A stretch of DNA of 38,020 bases, taken from Patescibacteria group bacterium. GTDB taxonomy: Bacteria; Patescibacteriota; WWE3; UBA101185; UBA10185. Location: positions 1-38,020 of the forward strand of contig JAFGOI010000005.1 of the NCBI GenBank assembly GCA_016926555.1. Reading direction: 5' to 3'. Below, piece by piece: positions 31,655-38,020 of this stretch. The number at the start of each line of letters is the position of its first letter. The first letter of the stretch is position 1. Below the pieces are notes generated by a model that saw nothing but the letters and a program-made list of their open reading frames with translations, searched no databases and had not been told where the DNA came from. Both the position numbers and the translations under genes were made by a program.

Positions 31655-32413
31655 TCAATCCGAGTTCTTCAACTCTTTTTGTAAAGCGACTGGAAGTTTT
31701 CGGCTTCCATCACGAAAGGATAATCCAGACAGCTCCTTTTTATGTTTCTTCAAAAAGTTAAGCGCCGTTTTGGGATCCTTGTTGGATATTTCCCGTATTG
31801 ACCAGCCCATCGCTTTTCTGATAAAGAATCGCGCTCGCTTTCTTTGTAGAGGATCCTTATATTTTTCGTTAATCCAGCTTTCATCAAATTGGGACTTTGC
31901 CAATTCAAAAAACAGTTCCTTGTTACCTCCTTTGTTTTCCCTGAAAAACAGTATTTGCGCTAGTAACGCCGATCTTCTAACCCAATAATCATCGTCTTTT
32001 ATCCATTTTTTAAGATAAGAATAGGCTTTAGGGTCTCTTTCCAAGATAGTGGGCATGAGGGGAATTATTAAATTATCTAAAAATACCCATCCCCTTGATT
32101 CGCTCATAAGCCTTTCAACTAGGGGCATATCCTTTGTTGAAAGTTCGTTTTTGTGATAGTTGAGAATTGTGAGTGCTAGGTTTTTCTCTTCGTATGAGGG
32201 TTTGCTCCAGAAGTATTCAACATATTGAAGAGTGCTTTTTTTATCTAGTGCCTGTAATTCCTTTTTGTGCTTTCTTGTAAATTCTCTATTTTTAGGTGTT
32301 GAAACTCCGTAGTGTTTACATTCTGAGTATAAATAGGCTTTTTCTTTGTCCGCCCGTTCCTTGTCTGAGTTTTGTTCTAGAAATTCCAGATATTCCTTGT
32401 GCAGTTTTATCAT
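31655..32413 (-). CDS. AlkD-like DNA alkylation repair HEAT-repeat glycosylase
   Basis: The 252-residue protein is built of AlkD-type HEAT repeats. Key segments are YVEYFWSKPSYEEKNLALTI, SRGWVFLDNLIIPL, DDDYWVRRSALLAQILFF and RKAMGWSIREISNKDP, which fit PF08713. It would excise alkylated bases such as N7- or N3-methylpurines. The frame extends to 32629, but I start at ATG 32413 because a -10 TAAAAT (32421-32426) lies seven bases before it and the extension overlaps the divergent transporter gene with no homology. The length then matches AlkD. Confidence 0.88.
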   Translation of the reverse strand: MIKLHKEYLEFLEQNSDKERADKEKAYLYSECKHYGVSTPKNREFTRKHKKELQALDKKSTLQYVEYFWSKPSYEEKNLALTILNYHKNELSTKDMPLVERLMSESRGWVFLDNLIIPLMPTILERDPKAYSYLKKWIKDDDYWVRRSALLAQILFFRENKGGNKELFFELAKSQFDESWINEKYKDPLQRKRARFFIRKAMGWSIREISNKDPKTALNFLKKHKKELSGLSFRDGSRKLPVALQKELKNSD

Positions 32414-32420
32414 AACGTTG

Positions 32421-32426
32421 ATTTTA
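32421..32426 (-). promoter_or_regulatory. -10 element of the AlkD-like gene
   Basis: Minus-strand TAAAAT ends seven bases before ATG 32413. It is the evidence used to choose that start. No clear -35 is visible. Confidence 0.45.
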
Positions 32427-32504
32427 CCAGTTTTAGGGGGGTTTGTGGGTGAATTTCCCTTACGGGATTTTGCATGGAACGTAATCCAAAAACTATCTGG
32501 GTGG

Positions 32505-32510
32505 TAAAAT
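32505..32510 (+). promoter_or_regulatory. -10 element of the EamA-type gene
   Basis: TAAAAT ends six bases before ATG 32517. The spacing matches that of other first genes in the window and again implies a leaderless mRNA. Confidence 0.5.
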
Positions 32511-32516
32511 AGTCTT

Positions 32517-32933
32517 ATGCAGTGGTTGACTTTTGCTCTTCTATCTGCGCTGTTCGCGGCGTCTACCTCGATATTAGCCAAAATAGGAGTAAAAGATATT
32601 AACTCTAATCTGGCGACGGCTGTTCGCACTGTTGTTATTACTATTTTCGCCTGGTCAATAGTGTTTTTTCATAAGGACTTCAATGGTTTAAATTCGATCT
32701 CAAAACATTCTCTTCTATTTCTTATTCTATCCGGCTTAACAACAGGTATATCCTGGCTGTTTTATTTTAGGGCTCTTCAACTGGGCAGTGTTTCTAAAGT
32801 AGTGCCAATAGACAAATTGAGTTTGGTTTTGGTGGTTTTGTTTGGTGCGCTGTTTTTGAGTGAAAAAGTCACTTTTCATGTGGTTTTAGGGAGTATTTTG
32901 ATGATAGTGGGGGCTATTTTGGTGGCTTTTTAG
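32517..32933 (+). CDS. Single-domain EamA (DMT superfamily) transporter
   Basis: The 138-residue protein has five transmembrane helices and one EamA repeat: WLTFALLSALFAASTSILAK at the start, FYFRALQLGSVSKVVPIDKL in the middle and FGALFLSEKVTFHVVLG near the end. Most EamA proteins have two such repeats in about 300 residues; this one-repeat form probably acts as a dimer. The substrate is unknown. It is divergent from the AlkD-like gene. Confidence 0.88.
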   Translation: MQWLTFALLSALFAASTSILAKIGVKDINSNLATAVRTVVITIFAWSIVFFHKDFNGLNSISKHSLLFLILSGLTTGISWLFYFRALQLGSVSKVVPIDKLSLVLVVLFGALFLSEKVTFHVVLGSILMIVGAILVAF

Positions 32934-33009
32934 GTTTCCTAATTATAGAAACTGAGAGGAAACTTAAGGATGTCCGGGATATATTAATGATGTATTTTCC
33001 TTATAGAAG

Positions 33010-34017
33010 TTAATCCGACGGCGCGGCAATTTTTGTGAATTTAAAAGCGCGGTGGCTGTGTCTGGCGGTCATGATAAGTTCATCACCGGGAAAGCAAATG
33101 GATTGATCCGCGTAAGAAATAATTAGGGAATCTTCTTTAGCCTTTATGAGTTGAATAGTATTGTCAAAAAGGTTTTTAATTCTGGCTAGAATGTCGCCCT
33201 TTTTAACCATATCGCCAGCCCTTACTTTATACTCTACTATGCCAGCATAATCAGGTGTGTAGCGGTTCCAGACAGTCTCATAAACAGGGTTCAAGTTTAG
33301 TTTATACTGGTATTGCCACGCTGGGTTTATGGGTTGGATCATGTCTAGGTGTGAAAGGAAGTTTTTCACGGAATTTAGTCCAATTTCCACAAATTTGTTG
33401 CTTACTACCAATGGGCCTCCGAGCTCTAATGTGAAGGAGGGTACCTTAGCAATATTTACTAAGGCGCCTGTTATAGTGTCTTTAAGTTCTTCAGAATATG
33501 TTTCGCTGTTTTCTACAAAGTAATTGATCCCGGATAATTCAGAATAGTCCAGTAAAGTTTTAACCATTGGCGCGTCCTTTTCATCTAGTACCTGATCCAA
33601 ATATACGTATGGTATGGATTCCATGGAATCAGTGTGCAGGTCAATAACCAAAGAGGGCTTTGTCTTTACGATTTTCGAATATATTTTATACGCTATTCTT
33701 TCTCCAGTATTGCCTTTAGGATTACCGGGAAAGCATCTGTTAAGATCATAAGAACCGGAGGGTTCGTACCTGTTTATTTGCTCATAGCCGGTAGGGTTCA
33801 TAATAGGCAGACTATAAACCTTGCCCTTTAAGAGAGGGGTTCTGTTTAAAAATCTGTTTAGTCTGAGCACTATTTCAGTACCGGTAACTTCGTCTCCGTG
33901 AATTGCTGCGACCACCCAAACAATAGGGCCAGGTTCCTGAGACTCTTGGATGATAAGTGGTATTTTCCTGCGTGCAAAATCCACACTTTTAAAGATTGAT
34001 ATATATTCTTTCTTCAT
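33010..34017 (-). CDS. Succinylglutamate desuccinylase / aspartoacylase family metalloenzyme
   Basis: The 335-residue enzyme belongs to the M14-related AstE/AspA group that hydrolyses N-acyl amino acids. The zinc ligands are H40 and E43 (HGDE) and H128 (DLHT); the general base is probably E198 (FTLELGG). DLNRCFPGNPKG and MNPTGYEQ are further family motifs. A C-terminal barrel-sandwich (lipoyl-like) domain begins at about 255 (GIVEYKVRAGDMVKKGD). The substrate is not defined. The ATG has TATAAT nine bases upstream. It is a cytoplasmic enzyme with no close partner. Confidence 0.88.
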   Translation of the reverse strand: MKKEYISIFKSVDFARRKIPLIIQESQEPGPIVWVVAAIHGDEVTGTEIVLRLNRFLNRTPLLKGKVYSLPIMNPTGYEQINRYEPSGSYDLNRCFPGNPKGNTGERIAYKIYSKIVKTKPSLVIDLHTDSMESIPYVYLDQVLDEKDAPMVKTLLDYSELSGINYFVENSETYSEELKDTITGALVNIAKVPSFTLELGGPLVVSNKFVEIGLNSVKNFLSHLDMIQPINPAWQYQYKLNLNPVYETVWNRYTPDYAGIVEYKVRAGDMVKKGDILARIKNLFDNTIQLIKAKEDSLIISYADQSICFPGDELIMTARHSHRAFKFTKIAAPSD

Positions 34018-34026
34018 CAGAAGTTG

Positions 34027-34032
34027 ATTATA
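34027..34032 (-). promoter_or_regulatory. -10 element of the desuccinylase-family gene
   Basis: Perfect minus-strand TATAAT ends nine bases before ATG 34017. The -35 region is weak. The predicted leader is three bases or fewer. Confidence 0.55.
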
Positions 34033-34146
34033 CTCCTGTTTTTGAGGATTTGCCTGTGAGATAAGGAAATAACCGATGTTGACTTGTGAGGCAGTATGAC
34101 TTTCGAAGCCCGGGATGTATGAGTATAACTGGATACAATAAGTCTA

Positions 34147-34710
34147 TTACAGCGGTTGTTTTAAATACATGTCAGCAAGTAGAATAGCATAACCAGATTC
34201 GGCGCCCTTTATAATTGAGTCTTTTCGGCCCATCTTTTTTACAGTTTCATCAAAATCAACAAGTTCTATAGACATATCGAAATATTTCTCTATTACATCA
34301 TCTAACTGGGGTTCTCCTTGCTTTTTAACATCTAGGGCCAAAACCACGTAAATCCATCGGTTAGTTTCACTAGGCAAAACGTAATGTTTACCTAAGGCAA
34401 TTAACTCTTTCGCAGTGTAGCCGGTTTCTTCCTTTAATTCTCTTTTCGAACTCTTTAGTAGACTCTCTTTTGACACGTCAAAACTGCCCGCAGGGAGTTC
34501 ATATACAGCTTTTTTGAGATTGTATCGATACAGTTTTACCAGCAGTAATTCTCTTTTTGCAGTCAAAGGAACAACTAAAACGCTTGATGGGGTGTCTAGA
34601 TAATACCAATCTAGTTCACTTCCATCGCTTACTATTAGTCTCTCCTTGACCAGAGTCTTACCAAATTTGTCGAGGATAATGTCTTTTTTTTGAACCGTCG
34701 CTTTTTTCAT
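34147..34710 (-). CDS. Nudix hydrolase, ADP-ribose pyrophosphatase-like
   Basis: The 187-residue protein has the Nudix box at about 75-97: G, then SFDVSK, E, seven residues, RELKEETGY. The first glycine is one residue further from the first glutamate than in the G-x5-E consensus, so a one-residue insertion in the loop is present, while the catalytic RExxEE core is intact. YELPAGSFD is typical of ADP-ribose and NDP-sugar pyrophosphatases. It would clear or recycle nucleoside diphosphate compounds. It has no close same-strand partner. Confidence 0.9.
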   Translation of the reverse strand: MKKATVQKKDIILDKFGKTLVKERLIVSDGSELDWYYLDTPSSVLVVPLTAKRELLLVKLYRYNLKKAVYELPAGSFDVSKESLLKSSKRELKEETGYTAKELIALGKHYVLPSETNRWIYVVLALDVKKQGEPQLDDVIEKYFDMSIELVDFDETVKKMGRKDSIIKGAESGYAILLADMYLKQPL

Positions 34711-34792
34711 ATTTCAATACTCATTTAATTCACTAGCCATATTTAGGTCTAAGCATGGCAATTTAAGTTTATATCAAACTAAGTATTACAAC

Positions 34793-35299
34793 CTAATTTT
34801 TTTCAGATACACTTTTCTTAGCGGTAGTACCTTCTTGTGAACCTGTGGGTGCCTCTTTTGTGTAATAGCTTTTCACTTGGAATAAAAAATATAGCGAAAT
34901 TACCAAGCCTAGAAGTCCTCCAACAATATTCGCTGTAAATAAAGAATGGACCCCATAAACTAATATGGAATAGAACAGAAACATCCATCCACTCTTTGAT
35001 TTTGAGAACAATCCCGGAATAGAAAGCCCTACTAGTACAAGATTGGCCACCAAAAACGCTTGCGCGATATAATATTTGGCCATGTAACCCGTTCCCAGGC
35101 TGTGATACATGTATCTACTTATTCCCATATAGTTGAAATAAGAATTAAGTCCAAGTAATGATAAGAGTGCAGGGAGAGAAAATACTACCGAAAGAATAGC
35201 CAGCCAGGGAGCAAATTTCACAATCACTTCCTTTATATTATTAGGTAGTGGGGGAACCTTTTTTACATATGTTTCTATTGTTTCAATAAGTTGGTCCAT
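34793..35299 (-). CDS. Small polytopic membrane protein, unknown
   Basis: Start ATG 35299 has GGAG five bases upstream; the longer frame from 35341 adds an unlikely 14-residue extension. The 168 residues begin MDQLIETIETYVKKVPPLP, then NIKEVIVKFAPWLAILSVVF. Four transmembrane helices follow and a polar tail ends the protein. I recall similar short membrane proteins in other Patescibacteria, but no function is known. Confidence 0.75.
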   Translation of the reverse strand: MDQLIETIETYVKKVPPLPNNIKEVIVKFAPWLAILSVVFSLPALLSLLGLNSYFNYMGISRYMYHSLGTGYMAKYYIAQAFLVANLVLVGLSIPGLFSKSKSGWMFLFYSILVYGVHSLFTANIVGGLLGLVISLYFLFQVKSYYTKEAPTGSQEGTTAKKSVSEKN

Positions 35300-35499
35300 A
35301 AAATCTCCAGAAGTAATTAAATACATGTTTATGTAAGTCAATTAAACTGCCTAAGAAACAAGGTGTCAAATAAGAAGATTTATATAGAAATGTTCGGACA
35401 AAGTCTGTTTGGTTTGAACGATGGGAGGTTTTCCGATAAGTTGACTGGCTGACTTACCTTGAATATCCCGAATGGACATCAAAAGAAGTGAATAAATTT

Positions 35500-36789
35500 T
35501 TAAACTTGTAACAACCACTCATACAAAGGAATGACTTGAACTTGCATACTTTCTTGTTTAAATTCAAATTTCTCACTTTCGGTAATGATAGCTAGTTTTT
35601 TAGCATTTTTCTGCTCATTAGCTGCACTCACCAGTGCTCTCAACTCTCTTTCTCTAGTCTCTGCCAAATCAAAGTGCTGTGCTACTTGGATTAGCAATCC
35701 CTCACCAGGTAGAAAAAAATCAACTTCGTAGTCTTCAGTCGTTTTGTAGTAGTACACATCCTGGTATTTTTTTCGCAGGTGCAAAAAAACTATATTTTCC
35801 ATTAACTTGCCTTTATTCTCTGAGAACGAGAAGCTCACAGATTGAGTAAGCCCAGTATCAATACCATATATTTTTTTGGCAGCAATTTGTTGTTCTTTGA
35901 CTGAATAAGCATATTTATTAACCACAAAAAATAGCCAACTGTTTTCCAAATAATCAACATAGTTAATGACAGTATTTACACTCCCTAACTTAAGGAGATC
36001 TTTAAGCTTGTTGTAAGATGCTAAGCTGGCAGTATTGCTAATTAAATAAAAAGCCAATTCCTTTAAACTCCTGACGTTATCCAGCTTGTATCTGGTGGCA
36101 ATATCTCGATACAAAACATCATCGTAGAGTGCTTTATGAATTCCCAGCTCCGGGTATTTAAGTGCGTCTGGAATACCACCAAAAGAAATGTATTCATCCA
36201 CCAGTTTACGTAAATTACCTTTTTGTCTGGTTGTTAAGACATTTAAATCGGGAGTTTTTACTTTACGAAAGTCTAAGTATTCCCTAAATGAAAATGGATA
36301 AAGTTCTACTCGTATTGAACGACCAGTTAACCTTGTTCCCAGTTCCTGGCTGAGCAGTGACGCATTTGAACCAGTAACGATAAATTTATAGCCCTGATCG
36401 TGAAGCCGACGCACAAACCGCTCCCATTCAGGGACGTTTTGAATCTCATCAAATAAAAATGTTTTCTTCTCGCCAAATAGGCTAATCAAAGTCTCATGAA
36501 GCACATCAAAGTCACTGACTTGGAAGTTTAGTAGTCGTTCGTCCTCGAAATTGACAAAGTAAAAGTCATCTTTGAGATATTTCTTGGCTACTTGGGCAAG
36601 TAAGGTTGATTTCCCTACTCGCCTAAGGCCAGTGATAACCGTCACTTGTGGAGCAGAAATTGCCTCTTTTAAGTTTTTTAAAATGTTTCTTTCCACTCCT
36701 AAATCACGGGATACAAAAGTCCCATGCTGTTCTTTCAAGGCAGAAGCTAAGAGATTTTTGGTGATTTTTGTTTGGATTTGATCATTCAT
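35500..36789 (-). CDS. AAA ATPase with C-terminal DUF4143 domain
   Basis: The 429-residue protein has an AAA_14-type ATPase N-domain with Walker A GLRRVGKS (54-61), Walker B FLFDE (111-115) and sensor TGSNA (139-143). A winged-helix middle region follows (about 230-290), then the DUF4143 nuclease-like C-domain (about 300-410). That domain contains ENIVFLHLRKKY and EVDFFLPGEG, whose D-x-F pattern recalls the PD-(D/E)XK fold. Proteins of this type are very common in mobile and accessory DNA, and their role is unsettled (defence or toxin-antitoxin-like roles have been suggested). A strong promoter overlaps the operator dyad. The gene is divergent from the pRiA4b ORF-3 gene. Confidence 0.92.
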   Translation of the reverse strand: MNDQIQTKITKNLLASALKEQHGTFVSRDLGVERNILKNLKEAISAPQVTVITGLRRVGKSTLLAQVAKKYLKDDFYFVNFEDERLLNFQVSDFDVLHETLISLFGEKKTFLFDEIQNVPEWERFVRRLHDQGYKFIVTGSNASLLSQELGTRLTGRSIRVELYPFSFREYLDFRKVKTPDLNVLTTRQKGNLRKLVDEYISFGGIPDALKYPELGIHKALYDDVLYRDIATRYKLDNVRSLKELAFYLISNTASLASYNKLKDLLKLGSVNTVINYVDYLENSWLFFVVNKYAYSVKEQQIAAKKIYGIDTGLTQSVSFSFSENKGKLMENIVFLHLRKKYQDVYYYKTTEDYEVDFFLPGEGLLIQVAQHFDLAETRERELRALVSAANEQKNAKKLAIITESEKFEFKQESMQVQVIPLYEWLLQV

Positions 36790-36798
36790 ACCTCATCT

Positions 36799-36827
36799 AC
36801 TATAATATAAAAAGTTTTCACTGTCAA
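36799..36827 (-). promoter_or_regulatory. Promoter of the AAA-DUF4143 gene
   Basis: On the minus strand, TTGACA (36822-36827), a 17-base spacer and TATAGT (36799-36804) form the best promoter in the window. The ATG at 36789 is nine bases after the -10. The -35 hexamer lies inside the dyad 36814-36834. Confidence 0.8.
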
Positions 36828-36834
36828 TGAAAAC
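36814..36834. promoter_or_regulatory. Operator dyad, copy 1
   Basis: GTTTTCA and TGAAAAC are perfect seven-base complements separated by seven bases (CTGTCAA). The dyad covers the -35 of the AAA-DUF4143 gene, so a bound protein would block transcription. Confidence 0.6.
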
Positions 36835-36846
36835 AATTTTGGGATA

Positions 36847-36867
36847 GTTTTCAACGGAAATGAAAGC
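36847..36867. promoter_or_regulatory. Operator dyad, copy 2
   Basis: GTTTTCA, seven bases (ACGGAAA) and TGAAAGC repeat the first dyad with one mismatch. The centres are 33 bases apart, about three helical turns, which suits cooperative binding on one DNA face. It ends 15 bases before the -10 of the pRiA4b ORF-3 gene. Confidence 0.55.
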
Positions 36868-36881
36868 CTTTTGATCAATGG

Positions 36882-36887
36882 TACAAT
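36882..36887 (+). promoter_or_regulatory. -10 element of the pRiA4b ORF-3 gene
   Basis: TACAAT ends six bases before ATG 36894. The -35 position is weak and falls in dyad copy 2, so this promoter may need or be blocked by the bound regulator. Confidence 0.5.
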
Positions 36888-36893
36888 GAACGT

Positions 36894-37520
36894 ATGACAA
36901 AAAATCCTCAAATCTACCAACTTAAAGTCATCTTACAGGATATTAAGCCACCAATTTGGCGACGGTTATTGATCCCTTCAGATGCAACTTTTTGGGAACT
37001 GCACATTGCCATTCAAGATAGTTTTGGGTGGGAAGATTATCATCTGCATCAATTTTTTGTTGGTTCCGCTTGGGACAGAAATGCTATTCATATTTCGATA
37101 CCTAATCCAGAGGACGATTGGGATGAAGGAGAGGAGGCACTTGATGAGGAAAAAATCAGATTAGAGGAGTATCTATCACCAGATCAACCCAAACTTACTT
37201 ATGTTTATGATTTTGGTGATAATTGGGAACATAAGATTGTTTTAGAAAAAATATTGCCCCTTAACCCCAAAGAAGTTTATCCGCAGGTTATCACTGGTAA
37301 ACGAGCTTGTCCTTGGGAAGACTCCGGTGGAACATGGGGCTATCAGGACAAAATTGAAATTCTGAAAGATAGAAAACACGAAGATCATCATTCACTAATG
37401 GACTGGGTTGGGGTAAGTGACATCAGTGAACTAGATATTGAGTCGTTTGATCCCGAGGAAGTGGTGTTTAGAAACCCAGGAACTGAATTGCAAAGGCTGA
37501 AAAAAGCCATGGGTGTTTAA
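36894..37520 (+). CDS. Plasmid pRiA4b ORF-3 family protein
   Basis: The 208-residue soluble protein matches the pRiA4b ORF-3 family (PF07929). Typical segments are YQLKVILQDIKPPIWRRLLI, FGWEDYHLHQF, YVYDFGDNWEHKI and RACPWEDSGGTWGY. The family is common on plasmids and in accessory regions; its biochemical role is not established. The complete N-terminus and the leaderless-type promoter suggest an active gene. It shares regulatory DNA with the divergent AAA-DUF4143 gene. Confidence 0.92.
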   Translation: MTKNPQIYQLKVILQDIKPPIWRRLLIPSDATFWELHIAIQDSFGWEDYHLHQFFVGSAWDRNAIHISIPNPEDDWDEGEEALDEEKIRLEEYLSPDQPKLTYVYDFGDNWEHKIVLEKILPLNPKEVYPQVITGKRACPWEDSGGTWGYQDKIEILKDRKHEDHHSLMDWVGVSDISELDIESFDPEEVVFRNPGTELQRLKKAMGV

Positions 37521-37897
37521 CCTTGCTATGTTGGATAATTTCTTTTCTAACCAAACTTACGGTTTTGCGTTAAGCGGCGGAACTGGTCGTATTCTGTATC
37601 GACTGAAACAAATTGATTGTTGCACGATCAACTTGCCTTTGTTTTAGGTTTGGGTACTTATTCTAGTGTCGATCAGGATAAAATTCGCACCGAAACCGTG
37701 TGCATTCTGGCTCGCTACAGCTTTGGAGGTTAGAAATTATTGTGATATGAATTCAACTGCTTTATCTAACCACTGATTGAGTAAATCTGGCCTTAAGCCC
37801 ATATATTGAGGTGCTCAGATTTTTGCCTATCTTTCTGCCAAAAAGATTAAGCGATTAATGTGGGTATTGTACATCAGCTAAATCTCAATGTCCGTAG
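37521..37897. other. Decayed non-coding stretch
   Basis: No intact gene is visible in these 377 bases. The first half holds a beta-barrel-like remnant, annotated separately. At about 37815-37881 a plus-strand frame reads QIFAYLSAKKIKRLMWVLYI before a stop. Its KKIKRL pattern faintly recalls AbiEi-type antitoxins, but it is too short to assign. No RNA gene or terminator was seen. Confidence 0.5.
37528..37733 (+). pseudogene. Remnant resembling an outer-membrane beta-barrel protein end
   Basis: Frame one (37528-37647) reads MLDNFFSNQTYGFALSGGTG and more, with stop at 37645-37647. Another frame that overlaps its end (from 37644) reads LGLGTYSSVDQDKIRTETV, then CILARYSFGG, stop 37731-37733. The alternating aromatic and polar strands and the LARYSF ending look like the last strands of a barrel, broken by a frameshift. 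An outer-membrane protein would be unexpected in a Patescibacterium. Chance resemblance is possible. Confidence 0.3.
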
Positions 37898-38020
37898 TTA
37901 TGTCAAGACCTTTGCAACAAAGTCACAAGGAAAATTGCAGTTAATTCCTAGATGCAACCTCTGATTGTTGTAATAAAATATGTAATTTTCTAATTGTTTC
38001 TTAACAGTATTTTGTTTTGG
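37890..38020 (-). mobile_element. Insertion sequence end (IS481/IS3-like), runs off right edge
   Basis: The transposase C-terminus reaches 37898. The sequence from 37890 (TGTCCGTAGTTATGTCAAGA) starts with TG and overlaps the stop codon, so it is a candidate terminal inverted repeat. The other end is outside the window, so the boundary and target duplication cannot be checked. Confidence 0.55.
37898..38020 (-). CDS. Transposase, rve-type integrase core, C-terminal end (partial)
   Basis: The minus-strand frame is open from the right edge to TAA at 37898-37900. The 40 visible codons include VKKQLENYIFYYNNQRLHLG, then INCNFPCDFVAKVLT. The YxxYYNNQRxH segment and the following NxxxPxxF stretch are the hallmark end of rve-family transposases of IS481 and IS3 elements, just after the catalytic glutamate. 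The family cannot be narrowed without the rest. No SD or start is in the window. Confidence 0.8.
   Translation of the reverse strand, partial: PKQNTVKKQLENYIFYYNNQRLHLGINCNFPCDFVAKVLT

Noticed and set aside
32414-32629. N-terminal extension of the AlkD-like gene
   Set aside because: It overlaps the divergent EamA gene and its promoter, and a -10 sits directly before ATG 32413.
35400-35500. Plus-strand fragment reading VDWLTYLEYPEWTSKEV
   Set aside because: It looks protein-like but is short, directly follows a stop, has no start and cannot be assigned.

Overview
The window is an AT-rich bacterial chromosome segment (a 60-base sample at 20281-20340 holds 22 G/C) that uses TGA and TAA/TAG as ordinary stops. 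I infer a member of the Candidate Phyla Radiation (Patescibacteria, perhaps Microgenomates-like). The reasons are the many membrane-anchored modular surface proteins (LamG, Fn3-like and RLGIG-type repeat blocks), a DUF2330 protein, a GIDE-LemA fusion, small genes of unknown family, and very short or absent 5' leaders. The phylum is an inference, because no ribosomal or marker gene is present.

Layout. 1-2.4 kb: a large repeat surface protein running off the left edge (minus strand), divergent from an anchored protein with a c-ring-like C-terminal hairpin. 2.4-5.2 kb: minus-strand genes for superoxide reductase, two anchored proteins and a DUF6498-like membrane protein. 5.3-9.8 kb: two small genes, then three GH130 mannoside-active domains in two overlapping genes, followed by a phosphomannose-isomerase-type cupin. 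9.85-13.1 kb: a novel three-repeat protein, then a DUF2330 protein with an inserted LamG domain and a membrane partner. 13.2-17.4 kb (minus): a GT-C glycosyltransferase with a frameshifted small membrane gene just upstream, GIDE-LemA, a HEAT-type protein, and an XRE regulator with a DUF2178-like membrane protein and a dyad operator.

17.5-19.3 kb is the clearest foreign insert. A promoter, a 29-codon ORF and an attenuator-like terminator are followed by a visibly GC-rich PaaK-like adenylate-forming enzyme (37 of 60 bases G/C at 18781-18840) that is bracketed by two inverted repeats. An M20 peptidase and a GNAT acetyltransferase follow in AT-rich DNA. 21.2-30.7 kb is a second surface region: a DUF6056-like GT-C protein, then two divergent giant surface proteins made of the same modules in a different order with the same C-terminal ending, and a beta-propeller-like protein.

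30.7-38.0 kb: a helical anchored protein, AlkD-like DNA glycosylase, a one-domain EamA transporter, a succinylglutamate desuccinylase/aspartoacylase family enzyme, a Nudix hydrolase, a membrane protein, and a divergent AAA-DUF4143 / pRiA4b ORF-3 pair that shares a twice-repeated dyad operator. The right edge is decayed: a beta-barrel-like gene remnant and the C-terminus of an rve-type transposase on the minus strand.

Two themes run through the window. Many genes that begin a transcription unit have a -10 hexamer 6-9 bases before the start codon, which predicts leaderless mRNA, while genes inside operons carry Shine-Dalgarno sequences. Genes for mannose/glycan handling and for cell-surface display dominate the named functions. 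No tRNA, rRNA or CRISPR array was seen.
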